Origin: Paenibacillus marchantiae
Lineage (GTDB): Bacteria > Bacillota > Bacilli > Paenibacillales > Paenibacillaceae
Assembly: GCF_028771845.1 (NCBI RefSeq)
Contig: NZ_CP118270.1
Location: 1,302,001 to 1,366,000 of the forward strand
Length of the DNA: 64,000 nt
Direction: 5' to 3'
Part shown: in pieces, positions 28,509 through 41,034 of the stretch
Layout: every line of letters starts with the position of its first letter
How positions within the stretch are numbered: position 1 is the first letter of the stretch
The notes under the pieces: model-generated
Seen by the model: the letters and a program-made list of their open reading frames with translations, nothing else
Told to the model about the DNA's origin: nothing
The model's database searches: none
Translations under genes and position numbers: made by a program

Positions 28509-29105
28509 TTAGATGCCTTGGGAACCTACGTTTTCAATAACTTTATCGATGATACCGTAATCGGCAGCTTCAGCAGCGCTCATAAAGTAGTCACGATCTG
28601 TATCTTTCTCAATACGCTCCAGCGGTTGGCCTGAGCGCTCAGCGATGATGCGGTTCAACGTATCACGCATTTTCAGGATGCGGCGGGCACGAATTTCGAT
28701 GTCCGAAGCTTGACCTTGCGCACCACCAAGTGGTTGGTGAATCATGATTTCGCTGTTAGGCAATGCAAAACGTTTACCTTTGGCACCTGCATTCAACAGG
28801 AATGCACCCATCGAAGCCGCCATACCTACACAGATGGTAGATACATCCGGTTTGATGAATTGCATAGTATCGTAAATCGCCATACCGGCTGTAATGGAGC
28901 CGCCTGGGCTATTGATGTATAAGTGAATGTCTTTCTCCGGATCTTCCGCAGTAAGGAACAACATCTGTGCCATGATGGAATTCGCCACAACGTCATTTAC
29001 ATCACTGCCAAGGAAGATGATACGATCCTTCAGCAATCTGGAATAGATGTCATAGGCGCGCTCACCGCGGTTGCTCTGTTCAACGACCATTGGAATATAA
29101 CTCAC
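28509..29105 (-). CDS. clpP: ATP-dependent Clp protease proteolytic subunit ClpP
   Basis: This serine protease of 198 residues forms the tetradecameric chamber used by ClpX and ClpC. The catalytic serine is in [14 protein letters not shown] and the histidine in [12 protein letters not shown]; the aspartate lies in the [11 protein letters not shown] region. The N-terminal [20 protein letters not shown] is typical. The start is GTG at 29105, with GAGGAGG upstream. A perfect CtsR operator precedes the gene, so heat-shock control by CtsR is expected. Confidence 0.97.
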   Translation of the reverse strand: MSYIPMVVEQSNRGERAYDIYSRLLKDRIIFLGSDVNDVVANSIMAQMLFLTAEDPEKDIHLYINSPGGSITAGMAIYDTMQFIKPDVSTICVGMAASMGAFLLNAGAKGKRFALPNSEIMIHQPLGGAQGQASDIEIRARRILKMRDTLNRIIAERSGQPLERIEKDTDRDYFMSAAEAADYGIIDKVIENVGSQGI

Positions 29106-29196
29106 GTGAAAAACCTCCTCAGAAATGTAAATGTTAATTGGTGTTATATATAAACTGTTACCGTATTACCCACATCATAAACAATTCCAAACAAAA

Positions 29197-29213
29197 AGTC
29201 AAAGAAAGTCAAA
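29197..29213. promoter_or_regulatory. CtsR operator of clpP
   Basis: AGTCAAA-GAA-AGTCAAA exactly fits the CtsR heptad direct repeat (RGTCAAA-NAN-RGTCAAA). It lies about 92 bp upstream of the clpP start. CtsR represses clp genes at normal temperature in Bacillales. Confidence 0.9.
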
Positions 29214-29283
29214 CTAAGTTTGAAAAAAAAAGAAACCTATTCGGTTTCATTGGTTAAGAGTGTTATGAGCTACTAATTAAGAA

Positions 29284-29358
29284 TGGCGCGCCCGCCAAGA
29301 ATCGAACTTGGATCTCAGGCTTCGGAGGCCTACGTCATATCCATTGGACCACGGGCGC
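29284..29358 (-). tRNA. tRNA-Arg (anticodon CCG)
   Basis: The minus strand folds into a full cloverleaf. The acceptor GCGCCCG pairs with CGGGCGC. The anticodon arm TAGGC-CTCCGAA-GCCTG places CCG at positions 34-36. The T arm is CCAAG-TTCGATT-CTTGG, and a G discriminator is followed by an encoded CCA. It reads the CGG codon. It stands alone between clpP and the glycolytic operon. Confidence 0.95.
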
Positions 29359-29727
29359 ACATTGATTATTGCTGCAAACATAGTTGCATAAAAGCAGTTT
29401 TGAAATAGAAGCTTCAAATATGTGACAGCAATAATGATTATAGCTCATGAGTAATTTAATTGCAAGCTGATGTTCGCTGTTTTGGTTTGGAATACCCTGA
29501 AATTGATCATGATGAAAATAAGTGGATAAAGAGCGCAAATAGGTAAATGCTAAAAGAGGTTTTGGACATGCCATATGAAAAACCATAGCAAGCAATATGT
29601 AGATGAGAATTTTACTTTGCTTCTATATATGGTGTCGAACAGGTTGTTCTCGATCATAGTAGATTGACATTGTGAAAATAAGCGCGTACAAACGCCTGAA
29701 ACGTGTCGATTTAACGCTTCGAAACAC

Positions 29728-29756
29728 TTGCATGTCACGTCAGTTTTAGGTAGAAT
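29728..29756 (+). promoter_or_regulatory. SigA promoter of the cggR-glycolytic operon
   Basis: TTGCAT at 29728-29733 and TAGAAT at 29751-29756 are separated by exactly 17 bp. The predicted transcript start near 29763 coincides with the left edge of the CggR operator. The rest of the gap 29359-29727 is AT-rich and shows no gene. Confidence 0.8.
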
Positions 29757-29761
29757 AGACG

Positions 29762-29797
29762 TGGGACTTAAAAAGTTAACCCGGGACGTTTTGGGGC
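29762..29797 (+). promoter_or_regulatory. CggR operator
   Basis: Two direct half sites keep the B. subtilis spacing: TGGGAC-N6-AGTT, then 4 bp, then CGGGAC-N6-GGGC. The known operator has the form CGGGAC-N6-TGTC-N4-CGGGAC-N6-TGTC. It begins at the predicted transcript start, so CggR would block elongation or clearance as in B. subtilis, with relief by fructose 1,6-bisphosphate. Confidence 0.8.
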
Positions 29798-29841
29798 CAT
29801 GAAAGAAAGCTTGGAACGAGAAGCTTGCGGGAGTGGAAAGC

Positions 29842-30867
29842 ATGCGAACGATTTTAGAAGTGCAAAAGCAGCTTCTGCCTGATCTCATGGATGTCTTGAA
29901 GAAGAGGTATACGATTCTGCACCAGATCATGTTATCGGATGTGATCGGACGAAGAACGTTAGCTAATTCCATGCAGATGACCGAGCGGGTTCTGAGGGCT
30001 GAAACCGATTTGTTAAAGGCTCAGGGACTTATTGAAATTGACAGTGCAGGCATGAAGATCAGTGAGGCAGGGCATGAATTGCTGCAGCAGTTGGAACCCG
30101 TCGCCAAAGAGCTGTTCGGATTATCCGAACTGGAAGAGCGCATCAAGCAAGCCTACGGTCTGCAAAAGGTAGTTGTGGTTCCTGGTGATTCGGACATTTC
30201 TCCATTTGCCAAACGGGAACTGGGTAGAGCCGGAGCGAAGGCTCTGGGTAATATTATGACTGATAACGATGTTGTCGCCGTAACTGGCGGTTCAACAACG
30301 GCTGGAGTTGCAGAGCAACTGACTCCGCCAACATCGCTGAAAGGTGTCTGGTTTGTGCCGGCACGCGGTGGGCTGGGAGAAAGCCTCGAAATTCAGGCCA
30401 ATACGATTGCATCCACGATGGCAAAACGGGTAGGGGCCCAATACAAACTCCTGCATGTACCGGATTTGCTTAGTGATCATGCCTACGAATCACTAATCCA
30501 GGACCCAAGTGTTCAGGAGATTCTGCAGCTGATTCGAAAATCGCGGATCGTCATTCATGGAATCGGTGATGCCGTAGAGATGGCACGGCGCCGTAAACTT
30601 GCGACAGAGATCATAGATGAACTTCAGGCGCAAGGGGCCGTATCTGAATCCTTCGGTTATTACTTTAATGATCAGGGTGAGGTGGTACACACCATGCTTA
30701 CGCTGGGCATGCGACTCCAGGATATTGAACGAACCGATGTCGTGATCGGAATTGCAGGTGGCAAAAGCAAAGCTGCTGCTATTCACTCCGTGCTGCGATT
30801 TGGCCAGGAAGATATTCTGATTATTGACGAGGCTGCTGCCGAAGTCATCGTTGCCGAAATGGAATAA
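29842..30867 (+). CDS. cggR: Central glycolytic genes regulator CggR
   Basis: This SorC-family repressor has about 341 residues. The N-terminal QKQLLPDLMDVLKKRYTILH and IGRRTLANSMQMTERVLRAE form the DNA-binding helix-turn-helix, and the rest is a sugar-phosphate-binding domain (VVVPGDSD, VAVTGGSTT, VPARGGLGE, HGIGDA). In B. subtilis it represses gapA-pgk-tpi-pgm-eno and is induced by fructose 1,6-bisphosphate. The first ATG with proper spacing to GGGAGTGG is at 29842; a GTG at 29833 would also be in frame. It is the first gene of the operon and so autoregulated. Confidence 0.96.
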   Translation: MRTILEVQKQLLPDLMDVLKKRYTILHQIMLSDVIGRRTLANSMQMTERVLRAETDLLKAQGLIEIDSAGMKISEAGHELLQQLEPVAKELFGLSELEERIKQAYGLQKVVVVPGDSDISPFAKRELGRAGAKALGNIMTDNDVVAVTGGSTTAGVAEQLTPPTSLKGVWFVPARGGLGESLEIQANTIASTMAKRVGAQYKLLHVPDLLSDHAYESLIQDPSVQEILQLIRKSRIVIHGIGDAVEMARRRKLATEIIDELQAQGAVSESFGYYFNDQGEVVHTMLTLGMRLQDIERTDVVIGIAGGKSKAAAIHSVLRFGQEDILIIDEAAAEVIVAEME

Positions 30868-30901
30868 GAGTTTACTTTTCACCACAACCATTGTTGTCTT
30901 T

Positions 30902-30919
30902 ACGGACTTCACGGTCTGT
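30902..30919 (+). other. Small hairpin in the cggR-gapA intercistronic region
   Basis: ACGGAC pairs with GTCTGT (one G-T pair) around six bases, 57-74 bp upstream of gapA. In B. subtilis the cggR-gapA message is cleaved near a hairpin upstream of gapA, which makes gapA message far more stable. This hairpin may play that part; it is inferred from position. Confidence 0.4.
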
Positions 30920-30975
30920 CTTGAATATATAAGTTTCATAAAAAAAATTAATCAAAACTTGGGAGGAACTTACTC

Positions 30976-31983
30976 ATGATTAAAGTAGGTATTAACGGTT
31001 TTGGACGTATTGGACGCTTGGCATTCCGCCGTATTCAAAATGTAGAGGGCATTGAAGTAGTAGCAATCAACGACTTGACTGATGCTAAAATGCTGGCTCA
31101 TTTGCTCAAATATGATACAACTCAAGGTCGCTTCGATGGCGATGTTGAAGTACACGATGGCTTCTTCAAAGTGAACGGTAAAGAAGTTAAAGTATTGGCT
31201 AACCGTAACCCAGAAGAACTTCCTTGGGGCGACCTGGGCGTAGATATCGTTCTGGAATGTACTGGTTTCTTCACAACTAAAGAAGCAGCTGAGAAACACC
31301 TGAAAGGTGGAGCTAAGAAAGTTGTTATCTCCGCACCAGCTACTGGCGACATGAAAACCATCGTTTACAACGTAAACCATGAAATCCTCGACGGTACTGA
31401 AACTGTAATCTCCGGCGCATCTTGCACAACAAACTGCCTGGCACCTATGGCAAAAACACTGCAAGACAAATTCGGAATCGTTCAAGGTTTGATGACTACA
31501 ATTCACGCTTACACTGGCGACCAAAACACTTTGGATGCTCCACACCCTAAAGGTGACTTCCGTCGTGCTCGCGCAGCAGCTGAAAACATCATCCCTAACA
31601 CAACTGGTGCTGCTAAAGCAATCGGTCTGGTTATTCCAGAACTGCAAGGTATCCTCGACGGTGCAGCTCAACGTGTGCCAGTAGCTACTGGTTCCCTGAC
31701 TGAGCTCGTAACTGTTTTGAACAAAAAAGTAACTGCTGAAGAAGTTAACGCAGCTATGAAAGAAGCTTCCGATCCACAAACTTTCGGATACACTGAAGAC
31801 GAAATCGTATCTTCCGATATCCAAGGTATCACTTTCGGTTCCCTGTTTGATGCAACTCAAACTAAAGTTCTGACTGTTGGCGACCAACAATTGGTTAAAA
31901 CTGTAGCTTGGTATGACAATGAAATGTCCTACACTGCTCAACTGGTTCGCACTTTGGAGCACTTTGCAAAAATGATTAAGTAA
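30976..31983 (+). CDS. gapA: Glyceraldehyde-3-phosphate dehydrogenase, glycolytic (GapA)
   Basis: This NAD-dependent dehydrogenase of lower glycolysis has 335 residues. The N-terminal [16 protein letters not shown] is the Rossmann NAD site. The active-site cysteine is in [13 protein letters not shown], followed by the [10 protein letters not shown] and [16 protein letters not shown] signatures. GGGAGGAAC precedes the ATG. Its codon use is strongly biased, as expected for a highly expressed gene; this bias also creates long false open frames on the opposite strand. Confidence 0.98.
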   Translation: MIKVGINGFGRIGRLAFRRIQNVEGIEVVAINDLTDAKMLAHLLKYDTTQGRFDGDVEVHDGFFKVNGKEVKVLANRNPEELPWGDLGVDIVLECTGFFTTKEAAEKHLKGGAKKVVISAPATGDMKTIVYNVNHEILDGTETVISGASCTTNCLAPMAKTLQDKFGIVQGLMTTIHAYTGDQNTLDAPHPKGDFRRARAAAENIIPNTTGAAKAIGLVIPELQGILDGAAQRVPVATGSLTELVTVLNKKVTAEEVNAAMKEASDPQTFGYTEDEIVSSDIQGITFGSLFDATQTKVLTVGDQQLVKTVAWYDNEMSYTAQLVRTLEHFAKMIK

Positions 31984-31998
31984 TATCTGCAATAACAT

Positions 31999-32034
31999 AG
32001 AGCGGAAACAGATGCTATTGTTTCCGCTCTTTAT
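31999..32034 (+). terminator. Terminator or attenuator between gapA and pgk
   Basis: A perfect 12-bp stem, AGAGCGGAAACA/TGTTTCCGCTCT, is followed by a short TTTAT tail. The T run is weak, so part of the transcription may read through into pgk. Confidence 0.75.
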
Positions 32035-32132
32035 ATATCAACATTTTGCAAATTTCTCAAAAACACCAGGATTGACAAGGGATTTCAGCTCTTGATTGGT
32101 CCACCAAATACATGGGTGCGGAGGAAATACAG

Positions 32133-33314
32133 ATGAACAAAAAAAGTGTACGCGATATCGAATTGACAGGAAAACGGGCTTTTGTCCGTGTAGATTTTAA
32201 TGTGCCGCTCGAAGATGGTAAAATTACAGATGACAAACGTATTCGTGCCACGCTTCCTACGATCAACTACTTGATCGAAAAAGGCGCTAAAGTTATTTTG
32301 GCAAGCCACATGGGCCGTCCAAAAGGCGAAGTGGTTGAATCCATGCGTTTGACTCCAGCTGCTGAGCGTTTGTCCGAATTGCTCGGTAAAAAAGTCGTTA
32401 AAGCGGATGATTCCGTTGGCGAAACAGTAAAAGCTCAAATCGCTGAACTGAACAATGGCGACGTATTGTTGCTTGAGAACGTTCGTTTCCACGCAGGCGA
32501 AGAGAAAAACGATCCTGAATTGGCAAAACAATTTGCTGAACTGGCTGACGTATTCGTTAACGATGCATTCGGCGCAGCTCACAGAGCACACGCTTCGACA
32601 GAAGGTATCGCTCATTTGTTGCCAGCAGTATCCGGTCTCTTGATGGAAAAAGAACTTGAAGTGTTGGGCAAAGCAATCTCCAACCCTGAGCGTCCTTTCA
32701 CAGCAATCATCGGTGGTTCCAAAGTTAAAGACAAAATCGATGTGATCGACAACCTGTTGAACATTGCAGATAACGTAATCATCGGTGGCGGCCTGACTTA
32801 CACGTTCTTCAAAGCACAAGGACATGAAATCGGACAATCTCTGTTGGATGATTCCAAACTGGACGTTGCTCTTGGTTTCATTGAAAAAGCGAAAAAATTG
32901 GGCAAAAACTTCTACCTGCCGGTAGATATCGTTGTATCTGACGACTTCAGTGCAAGTGCAAACACACAAATCGTTGGTATCGACGGCATCCCTGCAGACT
33001 GGGAAGGCGTGGACATCGGACCGAAAACTCGTGCAATCTATGCTGAAGTGATCAAAAACTCCAAGCTGGTTGTATGGAACGGACCAATGGGCGTATTCGA
33101 AATTGAGCCTTTCTCTAACGGTACACGTGAGGTTGCTGAAGCTTGTGCAGAGACAGAAGCATACACCATCATTGGTGGTGGTGACTCCGCAGCAGCAGCT
33201 GAGAAGTTCAAATTGGCTGACAAAATGGACCACATCTCTACAGGTGGCGGTGCATCGCTCGAGTTCATGGAAGGCAAAGTGCTTCCTGGCGTAGTTGCAT
33301 TGAACGACAAGTAA
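32133..33314 (+). CDS. pgk: Phosphoglycerate kinase
   Basis: This enzyme makes ATP from 1,3-bisphosphoglycerate. The N-terminal [16 protein letters not shown] is the family signature. SHMGRPKG, the AILGG-like [11 protein letters not shown], and the C-terminal [18 protein letters not shown] nucleotide loop ([14 protein letters not shown]) are all present. The product has 393 residues. ATG at 32133 follows GCGGAGGAAA. An in-frame ATG at 32112 would place this site inside the gene. Confidence 0.98.
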   Translation: MNKKSVRDIELTGKRAFVRVDFNVPLEDGKITDDKRIRATLPTINYLIEKGAKVILASHMGRPKGEVVESMRLTPAAERLSELLGKKVVKADDSVGETVKAQIAELNNGDVLLLENVRFHAGEEKNDPELAKQFAELADVFVNDAFGAAHRAHASTEGIAHLLPAVSGLLMEKELEVLGKAISNPERPFTAIIGGSKVKDKIDVIDNLLNIADNVIIGGGLTYTFFKAQGHEIGQSLLDDSKLDVALGFIEKAKKLGKNFYLPVDIVVSDDFSASANTQIVGIDGIPADWEGVDIGPKTRAIYAEVIKNSKLVVWNGPMGVFEIEPFSNGTREVAEACAETEAYTIIGGGDSAAAAEKFKLADKMDHISTGGGASLEFMEGKVLPGVVALNDK

Positions 33315-34099
<785 letters not shown>

Positions 34100-34100
<1 letters not shown>

Positions 34101-35644
34101 TGACAGCTCCAAAACCTGTAGCACTGATCATTATGGACGGCTTTGGTCTTCGTAACACGGTGGAAGGCAACGCGGTAGCGCAAGCCAAGAAACCGAACTA
34201 TGACCGTTTTATGAGCCAATTCCCACACACAACTCTCACTGCTTGCGGTGAAGCGGTAGGTTTGCCTGAAGGGCAAATGGGGAACTCCGAGGTAGGTCAC
34301 CTGAATATTGGTGCCGGCCGGATCGTATACCAGGATTTGACTCGTATCTCCAAATCGATTCGTGACGGTGAATTTTACGACAATGAGACACTCGTTAAAG
34401 CTGTTCGCGAAGCGAAACAAAGCGGTAAAAAGCTTCACTTGTATGGTTTGTTGTCCGATGGCGGCGTACATAGTCACATCGACCACTTGTTCGCTATGCT
34501 GGATCTCGCCAAAAAAGAAGGAATGAATGACGTATACATTCATGCTTTCATGGATGGCCGTGATGTTATGCCAGATAGCGGTAAAGAGTTCATGCAGAAG
34601 CTGATTGCCAAAATCGAGGAAGTCGGTGTAGGACAAATCGCAACGGTTCAAGGTCGCTACTATGCGATGGACCGTGACAAACGTTGGGAACGTGTTGAGA
34701 AATCATATCGTGCCATCGTTTATGGTGATGGACCAAAATACACTGATCCACTCAAAGCAGTTGAAGAATCGTATGAAAAATCCGTATTTGACGAATTCGT
34801 TGAACCAACGGTTATCGTTAAAGCGGATGGCCAGCCGGTAGGTTTGGTGGAGAGCGGCGATTCCGTCATTTTCCTCAACTTCCGTCCTGACCGTGCGATC
34901 CAACTGTCGCAAGTATTCACGAACCAGGATTTCCGTGGTTTCGACCGCGGTCCGAAGTTCCCTGTGGGCTTGCACTTCGTGTGCCTGACCTTGTTCAGCG
35001 AGACCGTTGAAGGTTACGTGGCTTACTCGCCTAAAAACCTCGACAACACGCTGGGTGAAGTTCTGGTACAGAACAACAAGAAACAATTGCGTATTGCAGA
35101 AACCGAGAAATACCCGCACGTAACCTTCTTCTTCAGCGGCGGCCGTGATGTTGAGCTTCCGGGCGAAACACGCGTGCTGATCAACTCACCAAAAGTTGCA
35201 ACGTACGACTTGCAGCCGGAGATGAGCGCGTATGAAGTAGCTGACGCATGTGTTCGTGAGATTGAAGCAGACAAACATGACGCCATTATTCTGAACTTCG
35301 CTAACCCTGATATGGTTGGACACTCCGGCATGCTGGAGCCTACCATTAAGGCAGTAGAAGTAACAGACGAATGCATGGGCCGTGTTGTGGATGCAGTTCT
35401 CGCTAAAGGCGGCGTTGTGCTGATTACTGCGGATCATGGTAACGCGGATATGGTGTTCGATGAGCAAGGACGTCCGTTCACTGCTCACACAACGAATCCG
35501 GTTCCACTCATCGTTACAGATGCTAACGTTACCCTGCGTGAAGGCGGAATCCTCGCGGATATCGCTCCAACGATTCTTGACCTGATGCAATTGCCTAAAC
35601 CGGCTGAAATGACAGGTACATCTGTCATCGCTACCCGTAAATAA
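34100..35644 (+). CDS. gpmI: 2,3-bisphosphoglycerate-independent phosphoglycerate mutase
   Basis: This manganese enzyme of 514 residues interconverts 3- and 2-phosphoglycerate. The N-terminal [11 protein letters not shown] carries a metal-binding Asp, and the phosphorylated serine is in [15 protein letters not shown]. The C-terminal metal ligands are in [12 protein letters not shown] and [10 protein letters not shown]. Manganese dependence makes this type sensitive to pH in sporulating bacteria. It is translationally coupled to tpiA, with GAGGGGGCG as ribosome site inside the tpiA end. Confidence 0.98.
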
Positions 35645-35695
35645 TATAATTTTAATAGGTTATTGAATAAGGCCTAAGTTGAACCTTAACGAAGC

Positions 35696-37171
<1,476 letters not shown>

Positions 37172-37192
37172 GTTGTCTTACGACAACTCATG

Positions 37193-37222
37193 GGCAAGCC
37201 GGGTAACCGGCTTGCCTTTTTT
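37193..37222 (+). terminator. Terminator of the glycolytic operon
   Basis: GGCAAGCCGG/CCGGCTTGCC forms a perfect 10-bp stem with a GTAA loop and six T. A smaller hairpin, AGTTGTC/GACAACT, lies just before it. Confidence 0.95.
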
Positions 37223-37305
37223 ATTAAGTTGATTTTAATTACTAAAGAAGATTAAAAGGGTTGAAAATGTTGGCTATATCTCAGTAATTGAGGAAATGCC
37301 ACTAC

Positions 37306-37334
37306 TTGTATCACGTTAATAGCTGTGTTACAAT
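37306..37334 (+). promoter_or_regulatory. SigA promoter of secG
   Basis: TTGTAT and TACAAT are separated by exactly 17 bp. The start point would be about 50 bp before secG. Confidence 0.75.
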
Positions 37335-37391
37335 TAAAGTAACTGTTTTTATGGTGAGATGTTATGCCCACATGGGTAGGAGGTGGAAAGA

Positions 37392-37625
37392 ATGGATATT
37401 GCTTTGAAATTGCTGCTCGTGGTGTTTTCGATCGGTCTAATCACTGTAGTATTGCTGCAGCACGGGAAAAGCGCTGGTTTGGCGGGTGCCATCTCCGGTG
37501 GTGCGGAACATCTTTTCGGTAAAACGAAAGCGCGCGGACTGGATCTTTTCCTGCAACGTGCAACAGTTGTACTGGGTGCAGGATTCTTCATTTTGTCTAT
37601 CATCGTTACGGTTGTCTCCAAGTAA
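37392..37625 (+). CDS. secG: Preprotein translocase subunit SecG
   Basis: This is a small membrane protein of 77 residues with two transmembrane helices, the accessory subunit of the SecYEG channel. The first helix ([20 protein letters not shown]) is followed by the conserved [21 protein letters not shown] segment and a second helix at the C-terminus. TAGGAGGTGG precedes the ATG at 37392. The secG-rnr-smpB-ssrA order is conserved in Bacillales. Confidence 0.94.
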   Translation: MDIALKLLLVVFSIGLITVVLLQHGKSAGLAGAISGGAEHLFGKTKARGLDLFLQRATVVLGAGFFILSIIVTVVSK

Positions 37626-37680
37626 GAGTTGGAGTGCCTTATGTAACGCGATAGTTTCGAGCAGGAACGCTTGAATGATT

Positions 37681-37715
37681 AACCTTCGTTTCGAGAAGAA
37701 ACGGAGGTTTTTTAA
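37681..37715 (+). terminator. Terminator of secG
   Basis: AACCTTCGTTTC pairs with GAAACGGAGGTT (one G-T pair), followed by six T. The remaining gap to rnr (37716-38076) shows no gene; a -10-like TATACT at 37960-37965 is the only promoter hint. Confidence 0.88.
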
Positions 37716-38076
37716 TAAATTCATTCATGACCAGTCTTTTCCAATGAACTACATGATTCTGATCTTCGATTTCTTCTCACTTCCGTTCGGTTACCTTCCT
37801 ACATATTCGCCCTGTTCTGGGCCGATTCTTTTCTGTCTTTTCGAGAGCAAAACACATGTAGCATAAATGCTGTTATGATGCATGAAAGCGCGGTTATGCA
37901 AGGGGCCATGCATGCTTGGTTTATTTTGCAGGGTACGGATGCGCCGGATTGAATTCGTGTATACTAGGGTATGAGATAGTGAGGCCTGAGTTAAATGGCT
38001 TTTCTATTTGTAAGGTTTCTGATACATAGAGAGATGAAACAAGATTACACTTTTATGTTTCCCGAGGTGAATATTA

Positions 38077-40854
38077 ATGATAACAGAACAACAATTGCTC
38101 GACTTCATGCGGGATACCGCTTATAAACCGATGACTTATCAGGAACTGGAACAGCACTTCGAGATTGAAGACGCGGCTGATTTCAAAGCCTTTTTAATTA
38201 TGCTTAATACGTTGGAGGAATCCGGCAAAGTCTTGCTGACTCGCAATAACCGCTACGGCATGCCAGAACGTATGGATTTGGTGCGCGGACGTTTGCAGGC
38301 TCATGCGAAGGGGTTTGCTTTCCTCATCCCTGAGGATCGGGAACACCCGGATGTGTACATCCATGCCAATGATATGAAAAGCGCGATGAACGGAGATACG
38401 GTATTTGTTAAAGTGACTTCTCAAGGTCCTTCCGGTGGGCGTTTGGAAGGCGAGATTGTCCGTATTGTTACCCGTGCGGTCACGCAAGTGGTCGGTGTAT
38501 TCCAAAGCCACGAGGTTTATGGCTTCGTCATTCCGGACGATAAGCGGATTAACCGGGATATCTTCATCCCACGGACGAACTTTAATGGAGCTGTTGATGG
38601 GCAAAAAGTTGTTGCGAAAATCGTCAGCTATCCAGAGGGCCGGGCAGCAGCAGAAGGTGAAGTGATCGAGATTCTCGGTCATAAGGATGAACCGGGCATT
38701 GATATTTTGTCAGTGATCCGTAAACATCAGCTGCCTGAAGCTTTCCCGGATGAAGTGGTGGAAGAATCCGAAAAAGCACCGGATGCCATTACGGAAGAAG
38801 AAATTATCCAGCAAGGTCGCCGCGATCTGCGTGGGTTGAATATCGTTACGATTGATGGCGAAGACGCGAAGGATCTCGATGACGCTGTCAATGTGGAGAA
38901 ACTACCTAACGGTAACTATCGTCTGGGCGTTCATATTGCCGATGTAGGCTATTATGTGCAGGAGAACTCGAAGCTGGACCAGGAAGCGTACAATCGGGGA
39001 TGCAGCGTGTATCTGGTGGACCGTGTTATTCCGATGCTTCCGCAACGGTTGTCCAACGGGATCTGTAGTTTGAACCCGCAGGTAGACCGCTTGACCCTGT
39101 CTTGTGAGATGGAGTTCAACGACCAGATGAAGGTTGTGAAACACGACATTTTCACAAGTGTTATCAAGACCAAAGAGCGGATGACGTATTCCAACGTTCG
39201 TAAAATTCTTGAAGGTGAAGAGCCTGAATTGTTGGAGCGTTACAAGGACCTAGTGGATGATTTCCACTTGATGAAAGAGATTGCTTTGAAGCTTCGTGCG
39301 ATGCGTATGCGCCGCGGTGCGGTTGACTTTGATTTTGAAGAATCCAAAATCATCGTGGATGAAGAATGCAAACCAGTCGATATCGTGAAACGGGAGCGTT
39401 CGATTGCGGAGCAAATCATTGAGGAATTCATGCTGGCAGCCAATGAAACGGTAGCAGAGCATTTCCACTGGTTGAAGGTTCCGTTCATTTATCGTGTGCA
39501 TGAAGATCCAGATCAGGAAAAACTGCAAAATTTTCTCGCCTTTGCGGCGAATTTCGGACACCACGTCAAAGGACGTGGCAACGCGATTCATCCACGGGCG
39601 CTTCAATCCCTTCTTGAGGATATCAAAGAAACGAAAGAACAAACCGTTATTAGTACAATGATGCTGCGTTCCATGAAACAGGCGAAGTATGATTCTGAGA
39701 TGTCTGGTCACTTTGGTCTGGCGGCAGAGTTCTACAGTCACTTCACATCACCGATCCGTCGTTATCCCGACCTCGTCATTCACCGTGTTATTCGGGAAGT
39801 GATTGAGAACAATGGGGCTTTGCCTGAGAACCGTCAGGAGTATTTGGCTGGACGTATGGCCGATATTGCGCAACAGTCTTCGGAACGCGAGCGAGTGGCG
39901 GTTGAAGCTGAGCGCGATACAGAGAAAATGAAGAAAGCCGAGTATATGCTTGATAAGGTCGGCGAAGAGTTCGAAGGCATGATCAGCAGTGTTACCAGCT
40001 TCGGTATGTTCATTGAACTGGAAAATACGGTAGAGGGTCTGATTCGCCTGAGTGCGCTCACAGACGACTATTACCATTTTGACGACCAACATATGGCTCT
40101 GATTGGCGAACGCACCTCCAAAGTCTTCCGCATCGGTGATGAGGTGAAGATTCGAGTGGCGCGTGTGAGCATGGAAGAGTACACGATTGACTTTGAAATG
40201 GTTGATATGAAACCTCGCGGCGAACGTCCAGGTGGTTTCAGCGGTGGACGTGGTGGTAAAGGTGGACGTCCTGCTGGTGGCGGAGCACGCGGTGGTGCGA
40301 AGAGTGGTTCCGGTGGATTCAGTGGCTCGCGTGGTGGTAAAGGCGCCCCAACTGGTGCTGGAGGCAGCCGTGGGGGCAGATCTGCCGATGAGAGCAGCAA
40401 AGGCGGACGTGGCGGTCGTAGCGGAGCTTCGAACACAGCAGGAAGCGCGGGTGGCAAAGGTGGCGGCAAACCGAGAGGTGAGCGTCGTGCTGGAGATATC
40501 GGCGGATCAGCGGGCCGGAGCAAGGGAGCGGTAAGCTTTGGTTTTGGCTCGGGCAAAGGTGGTTATAGCTCTACCGCAGGTGGCCAGGAAGGCACTTCAG
40601 CTAGTGGACAAGGGAATGCTCTGAACAGCGGCAGCAGTCGCGGTGAAGGTAGCTTCAAATCCGGTAAAGGCGGAGGTAAAGGTGGCAAAGGCGGTAGTGG
40701 ACGCAAAAACACCTCACCTAGCGGTGTGTTTATCGGAGAAGGAGCTACACCGGGTGGTGTTCAGGAAGGCGGCGCACCACGCCGTAAGCGCAAGAAGAGT
40801 AAAGGCGCACCAGCCAACGGAACGGCGGCTTTTGTACGGAAGAAGAAAAAGTAA
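38077..40854 (+). CDS. rnr: Ribonuclease R with an unusually long Gly/Lys/Arg-rich tail
   Basis: This 3'-5' exoribonuclease has 925 residues, longer than the roughly 780 usual in Bacillus. An N-terminal winged-helix region and cold-shock domains ([18 protein letters not shown]) precede the RNB catalytic domain with [19 protein letters not shown] metal-binding Asp residues and [18 protein letters not shown]. An S1 domain follows ([20 protein letters not shown]). From about residue 712 the tail is a low-complexity, basic GG-rich sequence ending in KKKK. With SmpB and tmRNA next door it degrades defective messages. GAGGTGA precedes the ATG. Confidence 0.96.
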   Translation: MITEQQLLDFMRDTAYKPMTYQELEQHFEIEDAADFKAFLIMLNTLEESGKVLLTRNNRYGMPERMDLVRGRLQAHAKGFAFLIPEDREHPDVYIHANDMKSAMNGDTVFVKVTSQGPSGGRLEGEIVRIVTRAVTQVVGVFQSHEVYGFVIPDDKRINRDIFIPRTNFNGAVDGQKVVAKIVSYPEGRAAAEGEVIEILGHKDEPGIDILSVIRKHQLPEAFPDEVVEESEKAPDAITEEEIIQQGRRDLRGLNIVTIDGEDAKDLDDAVNVEKLPNGNYRLGVHIADVGYYVQENSKLDQEAYNRGCSVYLVDRVIPMLPQRLSNGICSLNPQVDRLTLSCEMEFNDQMKVVKHDIFTSVIKTKERMTYSNVRKILEGEEPELLERYKDLVDDFHLMKEIALKLRAMRMRRGAVDFDFEESKIIVDEECKPVDIVKRERSIAEQIIEEFMLAANETVAEHFHWLKVPFIYRVHEDPDQEKLQNFLAFAANFGHHVKGRGNAIHPRALQSLLEDIKETKEQTVISTMMLRSMKQAKYDSEMSGHFGLAAEFYSHFTSPIRRYPDLVIHRVIREVIENNGALPENRQEYLAGRMADIAQQSSERERVAVEAERDTEKMKKAEYMLDKVGEEFEGMISSVTSFGMFIELENTVEGLIRLSALTDDYYHFDDQHMALIGERTSKVFRIGDEVKIRVARVSMEEYTIDFEMVDMKPRGERPGGFSGGRGGKGGRPAGGGARGGAKSGSGGFSGSRGGKGAPTGAGGSRGGRSADESSKGGRGGRSGASNTAGSAGGKGGGKPRGERRAGDIGGSAGRSKGAVSFGFGSGKGGYSSTAGGQEGTSASGQGNALNSGSSRGEGSFKSGKGGGKGGKGGSGRKNTSPSGVFIGEGATPGGVQEGGAPRRKRKKSKGAPANGTAAFVRKKKK

Positions 40855-40891
40855 TCGCGTTTCGCTGAGCATGAAATGAGTGTAATGGGAA

Positions 40892-40920
40892 GGGGCGGCG
40901 CAGACCGCCTCTTTCTTGAT
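40892..40920 (+). terminator. Terminator of rnr
   Basis: GGGGCGG pairs with CCGCCTC around a short loop, followed by TTTCTTGATT. It overlaps the -35 box of the next promoter. Confidence 0.65.
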
Positions 40921-40944
40921 TTTAACAGCGGTCCTTGCTACAAT
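40916..40944 (+). promoter_or_regulatory. SigA promoter of smpB
   Basis: TTGATT and TACAAT are separated by 17 bp, about 90 bp before smpB. Confidence 0.7.
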
Positions 40945-41034
40945 TAAGGTCTGGCATGTGGTACCTGAGAAAATGTATGGTGCGCTGCTGTAGAGCATAG
41001 GTACCGGCTTATTTTACGGAGAAGGAGTGAGGAC

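Noticed and set aside
29284..29358. tRNA-Arg as a second integration site
   Set aside because: No integrase gene or repeat of the tRNA 3' end was seen nearby.
30970..31998. Long open frame on the minus strand covering all of gapA (342 codons)
   Set aside because: It is a shadow of the strongly biased codon use of gapA, with no ribosome site and a Cys/Phe/Ser-rich composition unlike a real protein.
32085..33233. Long minus-strand frame opposite pgk, and similar ones opposite tpiA, gpmI and eno
   Set aside because: Same cause as for gapA: highly expressed genes avoid codons that create stops on the other strand. No independent evidence for transcription or translation.
40071..40556. Pro/Arg-rich minus-strand frame opposite the rnr tail
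   Set aside because: It arises from the Gly-rich repeats of the RNase R tail read backwards.
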